Part shown: positions 7,673 to 15,987 of the stretch, piece after piece | Layout of the letters: each line of letters starts with the position of its first letter | Numbering within the stretch: the stretch's first letter is position 1 | Notes under the pieces: model-generated | Seen by the model: only the letters and a program-made list of their open reading frames with translations | Databases searched by the model: none | Told to the model about the DNA's origin: nothing | Source of the DNA: Myxococcales bacterium | GTDB lineage: Bacteria; Myxococcota_A; UBA796; GCA-2862545 | Assembly: GCA_019634415.1 (NCBI GenBank) | Contig: JAHQVJ010000176.1 | Coordinates: 19,145 to 83,144, forward strand | Direction: 5' to 3' | DNA length: 64,000 bases | Translations under genes and position numbers: made by a program

Positions 7673-10459
7673 CTCGTCGGCCACCGGCTCGCCGTCCACG
7701 GTCCAGTACTCCACCGTGTCGAACAGGCCATCGAGCTGTTCGTCCACCACGGAGCGGTCGCCCACCACGACCCACACCAGCGACTCCGGATGCACCACGT
7801 CGCGCGCGGCACCGCGCACGATGTCGAGGGTGAGCGCCTTGTAGGCCTCGGGGAGGGTGCTCGCGTGGTCGAGGGCGCGACCGTACCGATCGTTGGTCAT
7901 CATCTCGCCCAGCACGGAGTTCACCGTCTCGAAGCTGCCGGGCAGCTCGTTGACCCGCTGCTTCACGATGCGGCTCAGCTCGTCCTTGGTGACGGGACGG
8001 CGCCCCACGAACTGGCCGAACTCCTTCTGCAGCTCCTTGACCGAGTCACCCGTGCGATCCGCCTGCACCGGGGCGAACGCGATCCAAGGCCGCTGCGCGC
8101 GGGCGCCGAAGAGCACCGTGTAGGCACCGTAGGCCCACGACTTGTCCTCGCGCAGGTTCATGTTGATCCGCGCGCTGAACTTGCCGCCGATGGCGTCGTT
8201 CATGGCCTCGATGGCGACGTTGTCGTCCACGGTGCTGCTGGGCGCCACGTGGCCCGCGAGGATCACCGACTGGGGCGCGCCCGGACGGTCCACCACGATG
8301 AGGCGGTTGCGCTCGGGCAGCGCCACGTCCTCGATGGCCTTGGTGGGGAGGTCCGATCCGTCGGAGGTCCAGCCAGCCAGCGCCGCCTCGAGGATCGAGG
8401 TGATCTGCTCGAGGGTGGTGTCGCCCACCACGAAGATGGTGCCGTTGTCGGGGCGCAGCCACTTGTCGCGGAACGCCACCAGATCGTCGCGGGTCAGCGC
8501 GGTGATGGACTCCGTGGTCCCCGAGCCCGTCAGCGGCACGCCGTAGGCGTGGTCGGGCCCGAACATCGCGGGGGGAAGCAGCCGCAGGGCCAGGCTGAAG
8601 GGCTGCGCCTTCTCCTGCTCGATGCCCGCCAGCCACTGCGCGCGGACGCGGTCGATCTCCTCTTGGGGAAACGACGAGTTGCGCACCACGTCGGCCCACA
8701 GGGCCACCGAGGGCTCCAGCTGATCCGACAGCGCCGCCAGCGAGATCCGCGTGACGTCGAGGTTGGTGCTGGTGGACAGCTCCGCCCCCAGCGCCTCGGC
8801 CTCGGCCGAGATCTTCAGGGCGCTGCGTGTGGCCGTGCCCTCGTCGAGCATCTCCTCGGTGAACGACGCCGCACCCAGGGTCTCGTCGGCGGCGTAGCCT
8901 GCGTCGAACTGGATGGCGAGGGTCACCACCGGCAGGTCCGAGCGCTGCGCGAACACCACGCGGGTACCGTTCGACAGCGTGCTCTCCTGGATCTCGGGGA
9001 ACGCCAGGTTCGGCATCTCCCCGACCCCCGGCAGCCCCGTGCTGCGGTCCACGGCAGGCTCGCTGGCGGTGAACTTCGGCTGTGGCAGCACGTCCACCTG
9101 GTGCCAGCCCGTGGCGAGCCACTGCTGGGCGGCCCGCTTCACGTCCTCTGCCGTGGCCTCGTTGATCCACTGCAGCCAGGTCTGCACGAACAGCGGATCT
9201 CCCGTGTACAGCTCGCCCTGCGCCAGGGCGGCACCCTTTCCTCCGAAGCCCCCCACCTTCTCGAGGCCACGGATGGTACCGGCGTTGATCTTCGTCTTGG
9301 CGCGCACCAGCTCGTCGTCGGTGGGCCCGTTGGCGGCGAACTCGGCGATCAGCTCGTCGAGCATGCCGTTGACCTGATCGAGGGTCTCGGGGTCCTGCAG
9401 CGTGACCACCGTGCGCAGCTGGCTGGTGAGCACGAAGCCCCACTGGAAGGCGTAGGCCTCGGAGGCGAGCTGGGCGTCGTAGACCAGCTTCTGGTACAGC
9501 CGCGAGTTCTTCCCGTCGCCCAGGATCTCCGCCACCAGGTAGGTGAGCGCTGCTTCGCGGTCGTTGCGGCTCGGGGTGGCCCACACCCGGTAGATCCGCG
9601 CGTTGGCCACGCCGGCGTCCACCTGCACGTCGTGGGTGACGGCCGGACGATGGGGCACCCACGTGGCCGACTTCGTGAGCGCGGGCCCGGCCTCGATGTG
9701 GCCGAAGTACTTCTCCATCAGCGGCCGCGCGGTGGCGGCATCGATGTCACCCGCCAAGGCGATGACCGTGTTGGCCGCCCCGTAGTACTCGGCGAACCAG
9801 GCCTTGACGGTGTCGAGGTCGGCGGCCTCGAGGTCCTCCATGGACCCGATGGTGGAGTGCCGGTAGGGGTGCCCCACGGGGTACAGCCCCTCGGCCAGCG
9901 CGTAGTCCACCCGGCCGTAGGGCTGGTTGTCGCCCTGGCGCTTCTCGTTCTGCACCACGCCGCGCTGCTCGTCGAGCTTGTCCTGGGTGACGGCACCGAG
10001 CAGGTGCCCCATCCGATCGGACTCCATCCACAGCACCCGGTCCAGCGCGGGCGTGGGCACGGTCTGGAAGTAGTTGGTGCGATCGAGCCAGGTGGTGCCG
10101 TTGAGATCGGTCACACCGACGTCCTCGAGGGGCGCGAACCACTCGTCGTCGTAGTGCTCGGAGCCCTGGAACATCAGGTGCTCGAAGAGGTGAGCGAAGC
10201 CCGTGCGGCCCTCTGGCTCGTCCTTCGAGCCCACGCCGTACCACACGCTCACCGCCACCACCGGCGCCTTGCGATCCTCGTGGACCACCACGCGCAGGCC
10301 ATTGTCGAGGGTGAAGGCATCGTAGGGCAGGTCGAGCTTCGGGGTGTTCACCACCGACGCAGCGGGAGCTGGCGGAGGGCCCGAGGCCCCCGTGGCCGCG
10401 CAACCCAGCGCCCCCAGCACGCCCCACACCCATGGGTTGAACATCAAGACACGAGCCAC
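7670..10459 (-). CDS. M16 family zinc metallopeptidase, predicted lipoprotein
   Basis: A 929-residue two-half insulinase/processing-peptidase-like protein. The start is GTG at 10459 after GGGAGGG. Residues 1-20 form a signal with lipobox ALGC. The active half (about 45-480) has the inverted zinc motif HLFEH at 90-94 (GFAHLFEHLMFQGS), the helper segment LDEQRGVVQNEKRQ and PYGRVDYALAEGLYPVGHPY. The second half (about 500-929) is the non-catalytic repeat typical of the family, with RINMNLREDKSWAYGAYT. It probably degrades peptides at the outer membrane or periplasm. The second M16 gene at 55038-57758 is much more divergent. Confidence 0.85.
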   Translation of the reverse strand: MARVLMFNPWVWGVLGALGCAATGASGPPPAPAASVVNTPKLDLPYDAFTLDNGLRVVVHEDRKAPVVAVSVWYGVGSKDEPEGRTGFAHLFEHLMFQGSEHYDDEWFAPLEDVGVTDLNGTTWLDRTNYFQTVPTPALDRVLWMESDRMGHLLGAVTQDKLDEQRGVVQNEKRQGDNQPYGRVDYALAEGLYPVGHPYRHSTIGSMEDLEAADLDTVKAWFAEYYGAANTVIALAGDIDAATARPLMEKYFGHIEAGPALTKSATWVPHRPAVTHDVQVDAGVANARIYRVWATPSRNDREAALTYLVAEILGDGKNSRLYQKLVYDAQLASEAYAFQWGFVLTSQLRTVVTLQDPETLDQVNGMLDELIAEFAANGPTDDELVRAKTKINAGTIRGLEKVGGFGGKGAALAQGELYTGDPLFVQTWLQWINEATAEDVKRAAQQWLATGWHQVDVLPQPKFTASEPAVDRSTGLPGVGEMPNLAFPEIQESTLSNGTRVVFAQRSDLPVVTLAIQFDAGYAADETLGAASFTEEMLDEGTATRSALKISAEAEALGAELSTSTNLDVTRISLAALSDQLEPSVALWADVVRNSSFPQEEIDRVRAQWLAGIEQEKAQPFSLALRLLPPAMFGPDHAYGVPLTGSGTTESITALTRDDLVAFRDKWLRPDNGTIFVVGDTTLEQITSILEAALAGWTSDGSDLPTKAIEDVALPERNRLIVVDRPGAPQSVILAGHVAPSSTVDDNVAIEAMNDAIGGKFSARINMNLREDKSWAYGAYTVLFGARAQRPWIAFAPVQADRTGDSVKELQKEFGQFVGRRPVTKDELSRIVKQRVNELPGSFETVNSVLGEMMTNDRYGRALDHASTLPEAYKALTLDIVRGAARDVVHPESLVWVVVGDRSVVDEQLDGLFDTVEYWTVDGEPVADE

Positions 10460-10504
10460 GGTTCCCTCCCGACATTCGAAGGACACTCGTTTAGGCCGTC
10501 TGTG

Positions 10505-10534
10505 CCAGCGACGGTAGTCTGGCGGACTCGCTGG
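10505..10534 (+). promoter_or_regulatory. Inverted repeat overlapping the ribosome binding site region of 10542
   Basis: CCAGCGA (10505-10511) and TCGCTGG (10528-10534) are exact inverted repeats with a 16-base spacer. The right arm runs into the CTGGAG that would serve as ribosome binding site for the ATG at 10542, so a folded leader or a bound protein could block initiation. Confidence 0.35.
10515..10520 (+). promoter_or_regulatory. Possible -10 element (TAGTCT) for the lipoprotein pair
   Basis: TAGTCT starts 27 bases before the ATG at 10542, in the string TAGTCTGGCGGACT. A very similar string, TAGACTGGGCGGACT, precedes the lipoprotein gene at 24638, which supports a shared promoter type. 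No clear -35 is seen. Confidence 0.3.
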
Positions 10535-10541
10535 AGATGCG

Positions 10542-11219
10542 ATGCGCTGGCCCCCCCTCCTCGCCGCCGGGCTCATCGGCTGCGGCACGCTGTCGGGGGC
10601 GCGTCCCCTCGAGCCAGGCCACCACGAGGTGGGCGTGACGCTCGGGGGACCGCTGCTGCGGTTCGGAGGACCGCTTCCGCTACCCAACGTGGTGGTGGGC
10701 GCCCGCAGCGGCCTGGGACACATCGCGGATCGCCCCTTCGATCTGGGCTACGGCATGAACCTCACGGGACTGCCCTTCGGGATCGTGGCGCTGCACGGCG
10801 ATCTGGGCTGGCTCGCCCTGGCGCAGAACGGGGCCGTGCCTGCGCTCACGGTGCGCAACAAGCTGTTCTTCACCACCAACCTGGTGGCGGGCAACAAGGC
10901 CGAAGGCGTTCCGCGCGGTGTGTGGGCGGTGGATCAGATCGACCTCATCGCCAGCTGGAAGGTCGGCGGAAGCGTGGTCTACGGCTCCCTCGGGCAGGTC
11001 TTCGACCTCGGCAATCCACAGCTGGTGTTGGTGCCTGGCCTGGGCGCCTCCATCGATCCGGGGCGGGAGGGCGGCGTCACGCTGCAGCCAGAGCTGCGCT
11101 GGTGGGCGATCAACCGCTCCTCGGTGCAGCGCAACGTTCAGTGGGTGCCTGGCACCCCCGGAGCCATCGGGGTGCACCTCGGGCTCGCGGTACCCCTGGG
11201 ATCGAGAGGTGACCGATGA
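10542..11219 (+). CDS. Hypothetical lipoprotein, probable outer-membrane beta-rich protein
   Basis: A 225-residue protein starting with a lipoprotein signal (MRWPPLLAAGLIGCG, cysteine at residue 14). The mature part alternates short hydrophobic and Gly-rich strands (VGVTLGGPLLRFGGPLPLPN, ALHGDLGWLALAQNG, VLVPGLGASIDPG) and ends with a LGLAVPLG strand, like small outer-membrane barrel or YadA-type surface proteins. No family recognised. It overlaps the next lipoprotein gene by four bases (ATGA), so they are co-translated. Confidence 0.65.
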   Translation: MRWPPLLAAGLIGCGTLSGARPLEPGHHEVGVTLGGPLLRFGGPLPLPNVVVGARSGLGHIADRPFDLGYGMNLTGLPFGIVALHGDLGWLALAQNGAVPALTVRNKLFFTTNLVAGNKAEGVPRGVWAVDQIDLIASWKVGGSVVYGSLGQVFDLGNPQLVLVPGLGASIDPGREGGVTLQPELRWWAINRSSVQRNVQWVPGTPGAIGVHLGLAVPLGSRGDR

Positions 11220-12178
11220 GGTGGATGGCGATCACGCTCGGCCTCGTGGGCTGCGTCAACATCGACGGCTTCATCCACAACGGCGTGCCCTGCTCCGAGG
11301 TGAGCGAGCAGACCTGCACGGACGAGCAATGGGATTCCGTGTGCCTGACGTGCGACGAGCCCTACGACTGGGCTCGCACCTACGAGTGGTTCGACACCAT
11401 GCTGCAGCAGGGCGAGTCGGTGCGCGCCATCTCCAGCGACAGCGTGGTGCGCGAGATGGTCCCCACCACCGACGGGCTGGGGCAGCTCGACACCTACTTC
11501 GTGCCCGCCCACGGCGACGACGCGGCGCTGGCGAGCACCACCCTCTTCTACAACCACGGCAACTTCGCCGGCATCGAGCACTACCTGCCCCGGCTCCAGG
11601 TGCTGCACGAGCTCGGCTACAACATCTTCGTGTGGGACTACCGCGGCTATGACAAGAGCGAGCCCGCCGCGCATCCCACCGCCGAGCAGTTCCTGGCCGA
11701 CGCCCGCCAGATGCGCGACCACGTGGCCACCGTGGCCCCCGACGCCGAGCGCATCCTCCCCTACGGCTACTCGCTCGGTGCCATCCCCGCGGTGGAAGCG
11801 TCGGTGCACGCGCCTGGCTGTGCGCTGTTCCTGGAGGCCCCATTCACCTCCACCAGCACCATCGCGCAGGACGCCACCACCGCCAGCCTGCCCGAGTCCT
11901 ACCTGTCCGGGGGGCAGCTCGACAACGTCTCCAAGATCGAGGGCTACCCCGGGGCCCTGCTCACCATGGTGGGCTCCGACGACGGGCGCTTCGGGCCCGA
12001 GCTGGCCAAGGAGCTGACGGACGCTGCACCCGGACCCACCGACCTGTGGGTGCTCGAGGGGGTGGAGCACGGGATCAGCAACGGTGGCGTGGTGGAAGCG
12101 GGGATGGCGGCCTACCGCGATCGCATGCGCAGCTTCCTAGAGGCCAACGCCGCTGGCTGCCTGAGCGCCACACGCTGA
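11216..12178 (+). CDS. Alpha/beta hydrolase, predicted lipoprotein
   Basis: A 320-residue protein with lipobox-like GLVGC (Cys13), then a Cys-rich neck (GVPCSEVSEQTCTD, CLTC). The hydrolase fold starts near residue 85 (TLFYNHGNFAGIEHYL). The nucleophile elbow is GYSLG within LPYGYSLGAIPAVE, the acid probably lies in MVGSDDGRFG, and the His in VEGVEH-type context near residue 285 (read as LEGVEHGISNGG). This resembles serine aminopeptidase/BEM46-like hydrolases displayed at the envelope. The substrate is unknown. It is coupled to the preceding lipoprotein gene. Confidence 0.75.
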   Translation: MRWMAITLGLVGCVNIDGFIHNGVPCSEVSEQTCTDEQWDSVCLTCDEPYDWARTYEWFDTMLQQGESVRAISSDSVVREMVPTTDGLGQLDTYFVPAHGDDAALASTTLFYNHGNFAGIEHYLPRLQVLHELGYNIFVWDYRGYDKSEPAAHPTAEQFLADARQMRDHVATVAPDAERILPYGYSLGAIPAVEASVHAPGCALFLEAPFTSTSTIAQDATTASLPESYLSGGQLDNVSKIEGYPGALLTMVGSDDGRFGPELAKELTDAAPGPTDLWVLEGVEHGISNGGVVEAGMAAYRDRMRSFLEANAAGCLSATR

Positions 12179-12181
12179 CCG

Positions 12182-12697
12182 TCAGTCGGCCCAGGGGTCG
12201 ATGAGGTCGTTCGTCTTCACCTCGAGCCCGTCGAGCGCAGGCTCGGGCTCGGGCTCGGGTGCAGGCTCGGGCTCGGGCGCAGGCTCCTGGATCATCAGCT
12301 CGGCATCCGCGGACGGTGCGGGCTCCTCGCGCGAGGGCGGCTCCACCGCGACAGCGGGCACCAACACCGCTTGGTCCCCCGTCCCGCGCGACTCCGTCGC
12401 GCTCCGATTCCCTTGGGCCCTCGCCTTCGGCTGCGGTCCTTCCGGAGGTGCAGGGGGCGGCGGAATCACGTCAGCCATGGGCACCAGCCCCTCCGGCCCC
12501 ACACCTCGCGACTCCAGCCACAGCTGAGCCCCACCCGCCAGCGCCCCCACACCGCCACAGACCACGAAGACCGCAGCGAACAGGCCGCCCACACCCGCCC
12601 ACCTCAGGGTACCGAGCGGATTCAGCGACGGGCCGTCCAGCTCCTCCTCCACCAGGCGTCGAGCAAGGGTCACGTCGTCCAGCGTGCGCTGCGCCAT
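12182..12697 (-). CDS. Membrane-anchored protein with Pro/Glu-rich periplasmic tail
   Basis: A 171-residue protein. Residues 1-30 are cytoplasmic, and one membrane helix spans about 32-58 (VGGLFAAVFVVCGGVGALAG). The rest is low-complexity, rich in Pro, Glu and Ala (PAPEPEPAPEPEPEPALDG), ending LIDPWAD. The tail resembles extended periplasm-spanning linkers of TonB-like proteins but has no terminal folded domain. It follows the beta-helix lipoprotein gene by three bases and is probably co-transcribed. Function unknown. Confidence 0.65.
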   Translation of the reverse strand: MAQRTLDDVTLARRLVEEELDGPSLNPLGTLRWAGVGGLFAAVFVVCGGVGALAGGAQLWLESRGVGPEGLVPMADVIPPPPAPPEGPQPKARAQGNRSATESRGTGDQAVLVPAVAVEPPSREEPAPSADAELMIQEPAPEPEPAPEPEPEPALDGLEVKTNDLIDPWAD

Positions 12698-12700
12698 GCG

Positions 12701-14101
12701 TCACTCCAGGGCAAAAGCCGTCCATCCGTCCCACCAGGCAGAGGCCGAGCCGGGACGAACCGCGCCATTGTAGGTCGCAGACGCATCGAAGAACTCGTCT
12801 TCGGGGGGCGCGCCACCGTTCTCTGCCGCCGAGCCCGCGGCGGGCGTCCAGTGGCCCCGCGGATCGACCACCCACTGCCCGTCCTCGTCCAGCGGCGCCA
12901 GCTCCGGATCGGCCCCGAGCTGGTTGCCCTCACCCTGCTCGATCCATGCGAGCTCGTCGAAGGCCCCGTCGTCGTCCTCGACGTCTGCCGCTGCCCAGTC
13001 CGACCCCGCCCCCACGTCGTGGAACAGGGAATCCCGCAGCACCAGCGCCGCCTCGGCCTTCGGCTGCGTCCACAGGCTCGTCTGCACGTCCTCGACGTCC
13101 ACGCCGTGGCCGGTCTGGCGGGCCACCAGCATGTTCACCAGCGTGGCCGCGGTGCCCTCCTTGAGGTGCGCGGCGTTCTGCGCCGTCTCGGGGTCACCGC
13201 TGCCGAGCACCGTGAGGTTGCAGAGCACCGGATTCGACAGCGGCAAGGCCACGTCGTCGTAGCCGTCCTCGTCGAGATCCTCGCCGGTGAACGCCCCGTC
13301 GCCCTCGATGCCCTCGTCGCCGTTCTTCTCCACCGCGGGGTCCCAGTGTCGCGGCAGCTGCTGCACCACCCCGAACTGCACGCGACCGTTCCACCCTTCG
13401 TCCCAGTCCAGCGAGTCGTCGCCAGCGCCCGAGACGACGATGAACTTCAGGTCCACGGAGCCGCCGAACAGCTCGATGCCGTCGTCGAGTCCGCGATGGA
13501 TCTGCACGTTGCGCACGAAGGTGTTGCGCCCGCAGCCTCCCAGGGTCAGCCCGTTGAGCTCGTTGCCGTCGACTCCGTCGGTGAGCTCGAAGCCCGCGAA
13601 CTCCACGCGGACGTACTGCAGGGCCCCACAGCTGTCGAAGGGATCTTCGCCGCCGTACTGGGCGCGCGGCTCGTCGCCGGCAATGCCCTCGATCTGGCGA
13701 GGTGCGGTCTTGTTGAGCCAGTCGTTGCCCAGCAGGACCAGCCCACCCCAGTCCCCTGGTCGTCGCTGCCCCTGGGGCTGGTTGCTGGTGAAGACGATGG
13801 GTGCGTCGGGCTCGCCGCGGGCGTCGATCTCGGCATCCCGCGACACGATGAGGGCGGAGCCACGCTCCCCCCGCACCACCACCCCGGGGTCGATGGTGAG
13901 CACCGCGTCGCCCTCCACGTAGACGAGCGTGTCACGGGCCAGCACGTAGGTGCGGTCGCTCGACCAGGTGGTGTCCTCGCCGATGGACTCGGACACGAGG
14001 ACCTCGGGCACGACGGCGTCGGTCTGCACCGACCACGCTTCGTCCCACGGAGACAGGCATCCAGTGGCGCCGATCAGCACCACGGCACGGAGGAGTCGCA
14101 C
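12701..14101 (-). CDS. Right-handed beta-helix lipoprotein
   Basis: A 466-residue predicted lipoprotein (signal MRLLRAVVLIGATGC, Cys15). Repeated short strands such as LTIDPGVVVRGERGSALIV, APIVFTSNQPQGQRRPGDWG, ALQYVRVEFAGFEL, RNVQIHRGLDDGIELFGGSV and VVSGAGDDSLDWDEGW form a parallel beta-helix typical of surface polysaccharide-binding or adhesive proteins. The GDWGGLVLLG motif is common in a family of secreted beta-helix proteins from marine and soil bacteria. No catalytic residues can be assigned. It shares an operon with the Pro/Glu-rich membrane protein downstream. Confidence 0.7.
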   Translation of the reverse strand: MRLLRAVVLIGATGCLSPWDEAWSVQTDAVVPEVLVSESIGEDTTWSSDRTYVLARDTLVYVEGDAVLTIDPGVVVRGERGSALIVSRDAEIDARGEPDAPIVFTSNQPQGQRRPGDWGGLVLLGNDWLNKTAPRQIEGIAGDEPRAQYGGEDPFDSCGALQYVRVEFAGFELTDGVDGNELNGLTLGGCGRNTFVRNVQIHRGLDDGIELFGGSVDLKFIVVSGAGDDSLDWDEGWNGRVQFGVVQQLPRHWDPAVEKNGDEGIEGDGAFTGEDLDEDGYDDVALPLSNPVLCNLTVLGSGDPETAQNAAHLKEGTAATLVNMLVARQTGHGVDVEDVQTSLWTQPKAEAALVLRDSLFHDVGAGSDWAAADVEDDDGAFDELAWIEQGEGNQLGADPELAPLDEDGQWVVDPRGHWTPAAGSAAENGGAPPEDEFFDASATYNGAVRPGSASAWWDGWTAFALE

Positions 14102-14109
14102 GGCACGTC

Positions 14110-14790
14110 CTACAGCGGAAGGGTGAGGCGGAGGCCCCTCGGGCCCACGGAGACGCGGGCCCGGGCGGGTCGTGGAAGGGCGACGCCGAGGAGCGCCACG
14201 GCTGCCCCCACGCCCGCCGCGGGAATCGAGACGTTGTTCAGGGCTCGGCTCGAGGCGTAGGCATCGGAATCGCCTGCATCACGAGCGGCACGACCCTGCA
14301 GATAGCTGACGGATGCCAGCGTCGTGAAGCCCACGCCCACGGCGCCCCCCACTCCCACCACGGCCCAGCGGGGGCCCCGGCGTGGGGCCCGCCGCACGGG
14401 CGGCAGCTCCGGAGCACCAGTGGGCTCGGGCTCGGGTGGCGCCACGGGCTCCATCCGCGCCATCAGCGCCGAGATCCGCAGGTCGAGGGCCACCTGTTCC
14501 TCGGGCGTCGCGAAGGGTCGATAGCGCAAGAGGCTGTCCACGGCGTCTTGCAGCTGGCCCAGGCGCTCCTGCGCATTGGCGACGTTGAACAGCAGCTTGG
14601 GGTTCCCCGACAGCTCGTGGGCCTCCCGGAAGGTGCCGATGGCCTCTTGGTAGCGACCGGCTTCGTACAAGCCGGCGCCCAGGCGGTACAGCTCCTTCGC
14701 CTGCGCCACCCGTTGCTCCAGATCGGCGGGCGGAGGAGCGGGCCCAGCCGCACTCACCGACCATCCGAGGGCCAACCACAGACCGATCAC
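14110..14790 (-). CDS. TPR-containing membrane protein
   Basis: A 226-residue protein. An N-terminal signal (VIGLWLALGWSVSAAGP) precedes two tetratricopeptide-like repeats (AKELYRLGAGLYEAGRYQEAIGTF and ELSGNPKLLFNVANAQERLG, read in parts). A Pro-rich linker and two C-terminal hydrophobic helices (about residues 130-155 and 187-207) follow. The layout is common in myxobacterial proteins encoded next to Ser/Thr kinases, sometimes called PEGA/TPR partners. The GTG start overlaps the kinase stop (GTGA), so it is translated with the kinase and is a likely partner or target. Confidence 0.75.
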   Translation of the reverse strand: MIGLWLALGWSVSAAGPAPPPADLEQRVAQAKELYRLGAGLYEAGRYQEAIGTFREAHELSGNPKLLFNVANAQERLGQLQDAVDSLLRYRPFATPEEQVALDLRISALMARMEPVAPPEPEPTGAPELPPVRRAPRRGPRWAVVGVGGAVGVGFTTLASVSYLQGRAARDAGDSDAYASSRALNNVSIPAAGVGAAVALLGVALPRPARARVSVGPRGLRLTLPL

Positions 14791-15815
14791 AGTGCCTCCG
14801 AAGGCAGGGAGACGCCCATGGCGAGGGCGGCGCCGTAGCCCACGGCCAAGCCCAACAACATGACGAGCAGGACGACCGAGAAGCCCGCCAGGCTCATCCA
14901 CAGCGCCCGAGACGAGGCAGGAGGCGCGGAGACGGGCGTGACCACCAGGCGCCCCTCCACCAGCGCTGGGCGCGCCAGCGTGGCCGTGGACTCGTCCAGC
15001 AGGGCCGCCTCGCACAGCTTCAGCGCACGCTGCAGCTCACCCGCGTCGGCGAACCGGTCCTCCCTGCGCTTGCGCAGACACTGGGTCACGGTCCACTGCA
15101 GCAGGCTGGGCACCGCCAGGTGCGGATCGGCCTCCGCCAAGGTCGAGGGGATCTGGGTGAGGTGGGCCATCAACACCTTGGAGCCACCCTTCTGCGGGAA
15201 GGGGTAGGCGTCCGTCAGACCCTTGAAGAGCAACACCCCCATCGCATAGATGTCGCAGCGCCGATCCGGGTCGTCGTCGCGGATCTGCTCGGGCGCCATG
15301 TACTGGGGTGTGCCCAAGATCTTCCCCCCGCCCGTGATCTCGTCGAGGGGCTCGTCGACCTGCTTGACGAGCCCGAAGTCCACCACCTTGACCACGTCCT
15401 GAGCCTGATCGGTGACCACCAGGATGTTCGCGGGCTTGAGGTCGCGGTGGATCAGGCCCTGCTCGTGGGCCTGGTGCACGCTGGCGCACACCTGCCGCAG
15501 GAGGCGCACCAGCCGCAGGGCGGGCAGCCGTCCCGCCGCCATCAGGTGCCGCAACGTGACCCCCCGCACCAGCTCCATCACCAGGTACGGGTGCTGCCCT
15601 TCGACGCCGTAGTCGTACACCCGCACCGTGTTGGGGTGGTCGAGCCCCGCGAGCAGCGAGGCCTCGCGCACGAAGCGCTCCCGCAACCGAGCGTCGTTCA
15701 TCAGTCCGTCGTCGAGCCGCACGTCGAGCATCTTCAGCGCCAAGGAGCGCTTCAGCGCGGGCTGTTCGACCTCGTAGACGGCTCCCATGGACCCACGGGC
15801 GATCAGGCGGACCAC
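14787..15815 (-). CDS. Serine/threonine protein kinase with C-terminal membrane helix
   Basis: Numbered from the GTG at 15815: Gly-rich loop RGSMGAVYEV, catalytic Lys28 (LALKML), Glu51 in the C-helix, HRDLKPAN (His123-Asp125) and DFG at 146-148, then GTPQYMAPEQ, all intact, so an active Hanks-type kinase. A membrane helix lies at about 305-330, with almost nothing outside. The true N-terminus must lie upstream: the reading frame continues with VVGERYR, which completes the first strand, but no ATG, GTG or TTG occurs before an upstream stop. An ATC at 15881 just after GGGGAGGGGGG is the best non-standard candidate. The coupled TPR gene follows. Confidence 0.85.
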   Translation of the reverse strand: MVRLIARGSMGAVYEVEQPALKRSLALKMLDVRLDDGLMNDARLRERFVREASLLAGLDHPNTVRVYDYGVEGQHPYLVMELVRGVTLRHLMAAGRLPALRLVRLLRQVCASVHQAHEQGLIHRDLKPANILVVTDQAQDVVKVVDFGLVKQVDEPLDEITGGGKILGTPQYMAPEQIRDDDPDRRCDIYAMGVLLFKGLTDAYPFPQKGGSKVLMAHLTQIPSTLAEADPHLAVPSLLQWTVTQCLRKRREDRFADAGELQRALKLCEAALLDESTATLARPALVEGRLVVTPVSAPPASSRALWMSLAGFSVVLLVMLLGLAVGYGAALAMGVSLPSEAL

Positions 15816-15987
15816 GCGGTACCGCTCTCCGACGACACACCCGACCCATCCGGTCCCGCCCTTGGCGGCTGACGCGTCGATGCCCCCCTCCCCAGACCGT
15901 GGCGGACACAGCCATCATAGGGAGTCGACGGTGGCAATCAGATGACGGATCGGTGACGAAGCACACGAACGCCGTCAGCAGCGCACC

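Noticed and set aside
7790..11212. Very long open frame on the plus strand opposite the M16 protease
   Set aside because: It is the mirror of the M16 lipoprotein in very GC-rich DNA. Its translation is low-complexity (His, Gly, Arg rich) with no domain, while the minus strand shows HLFEH and full family structure.
12259..14260. Overlapping plus-strand frames of 200-600 codons across the lipoprotein pair
   Set aside because: Pro/Arg/His-rich shadows of the minus-strand beta-helix and Pro/Glu-rich genes; no start signals or domains.
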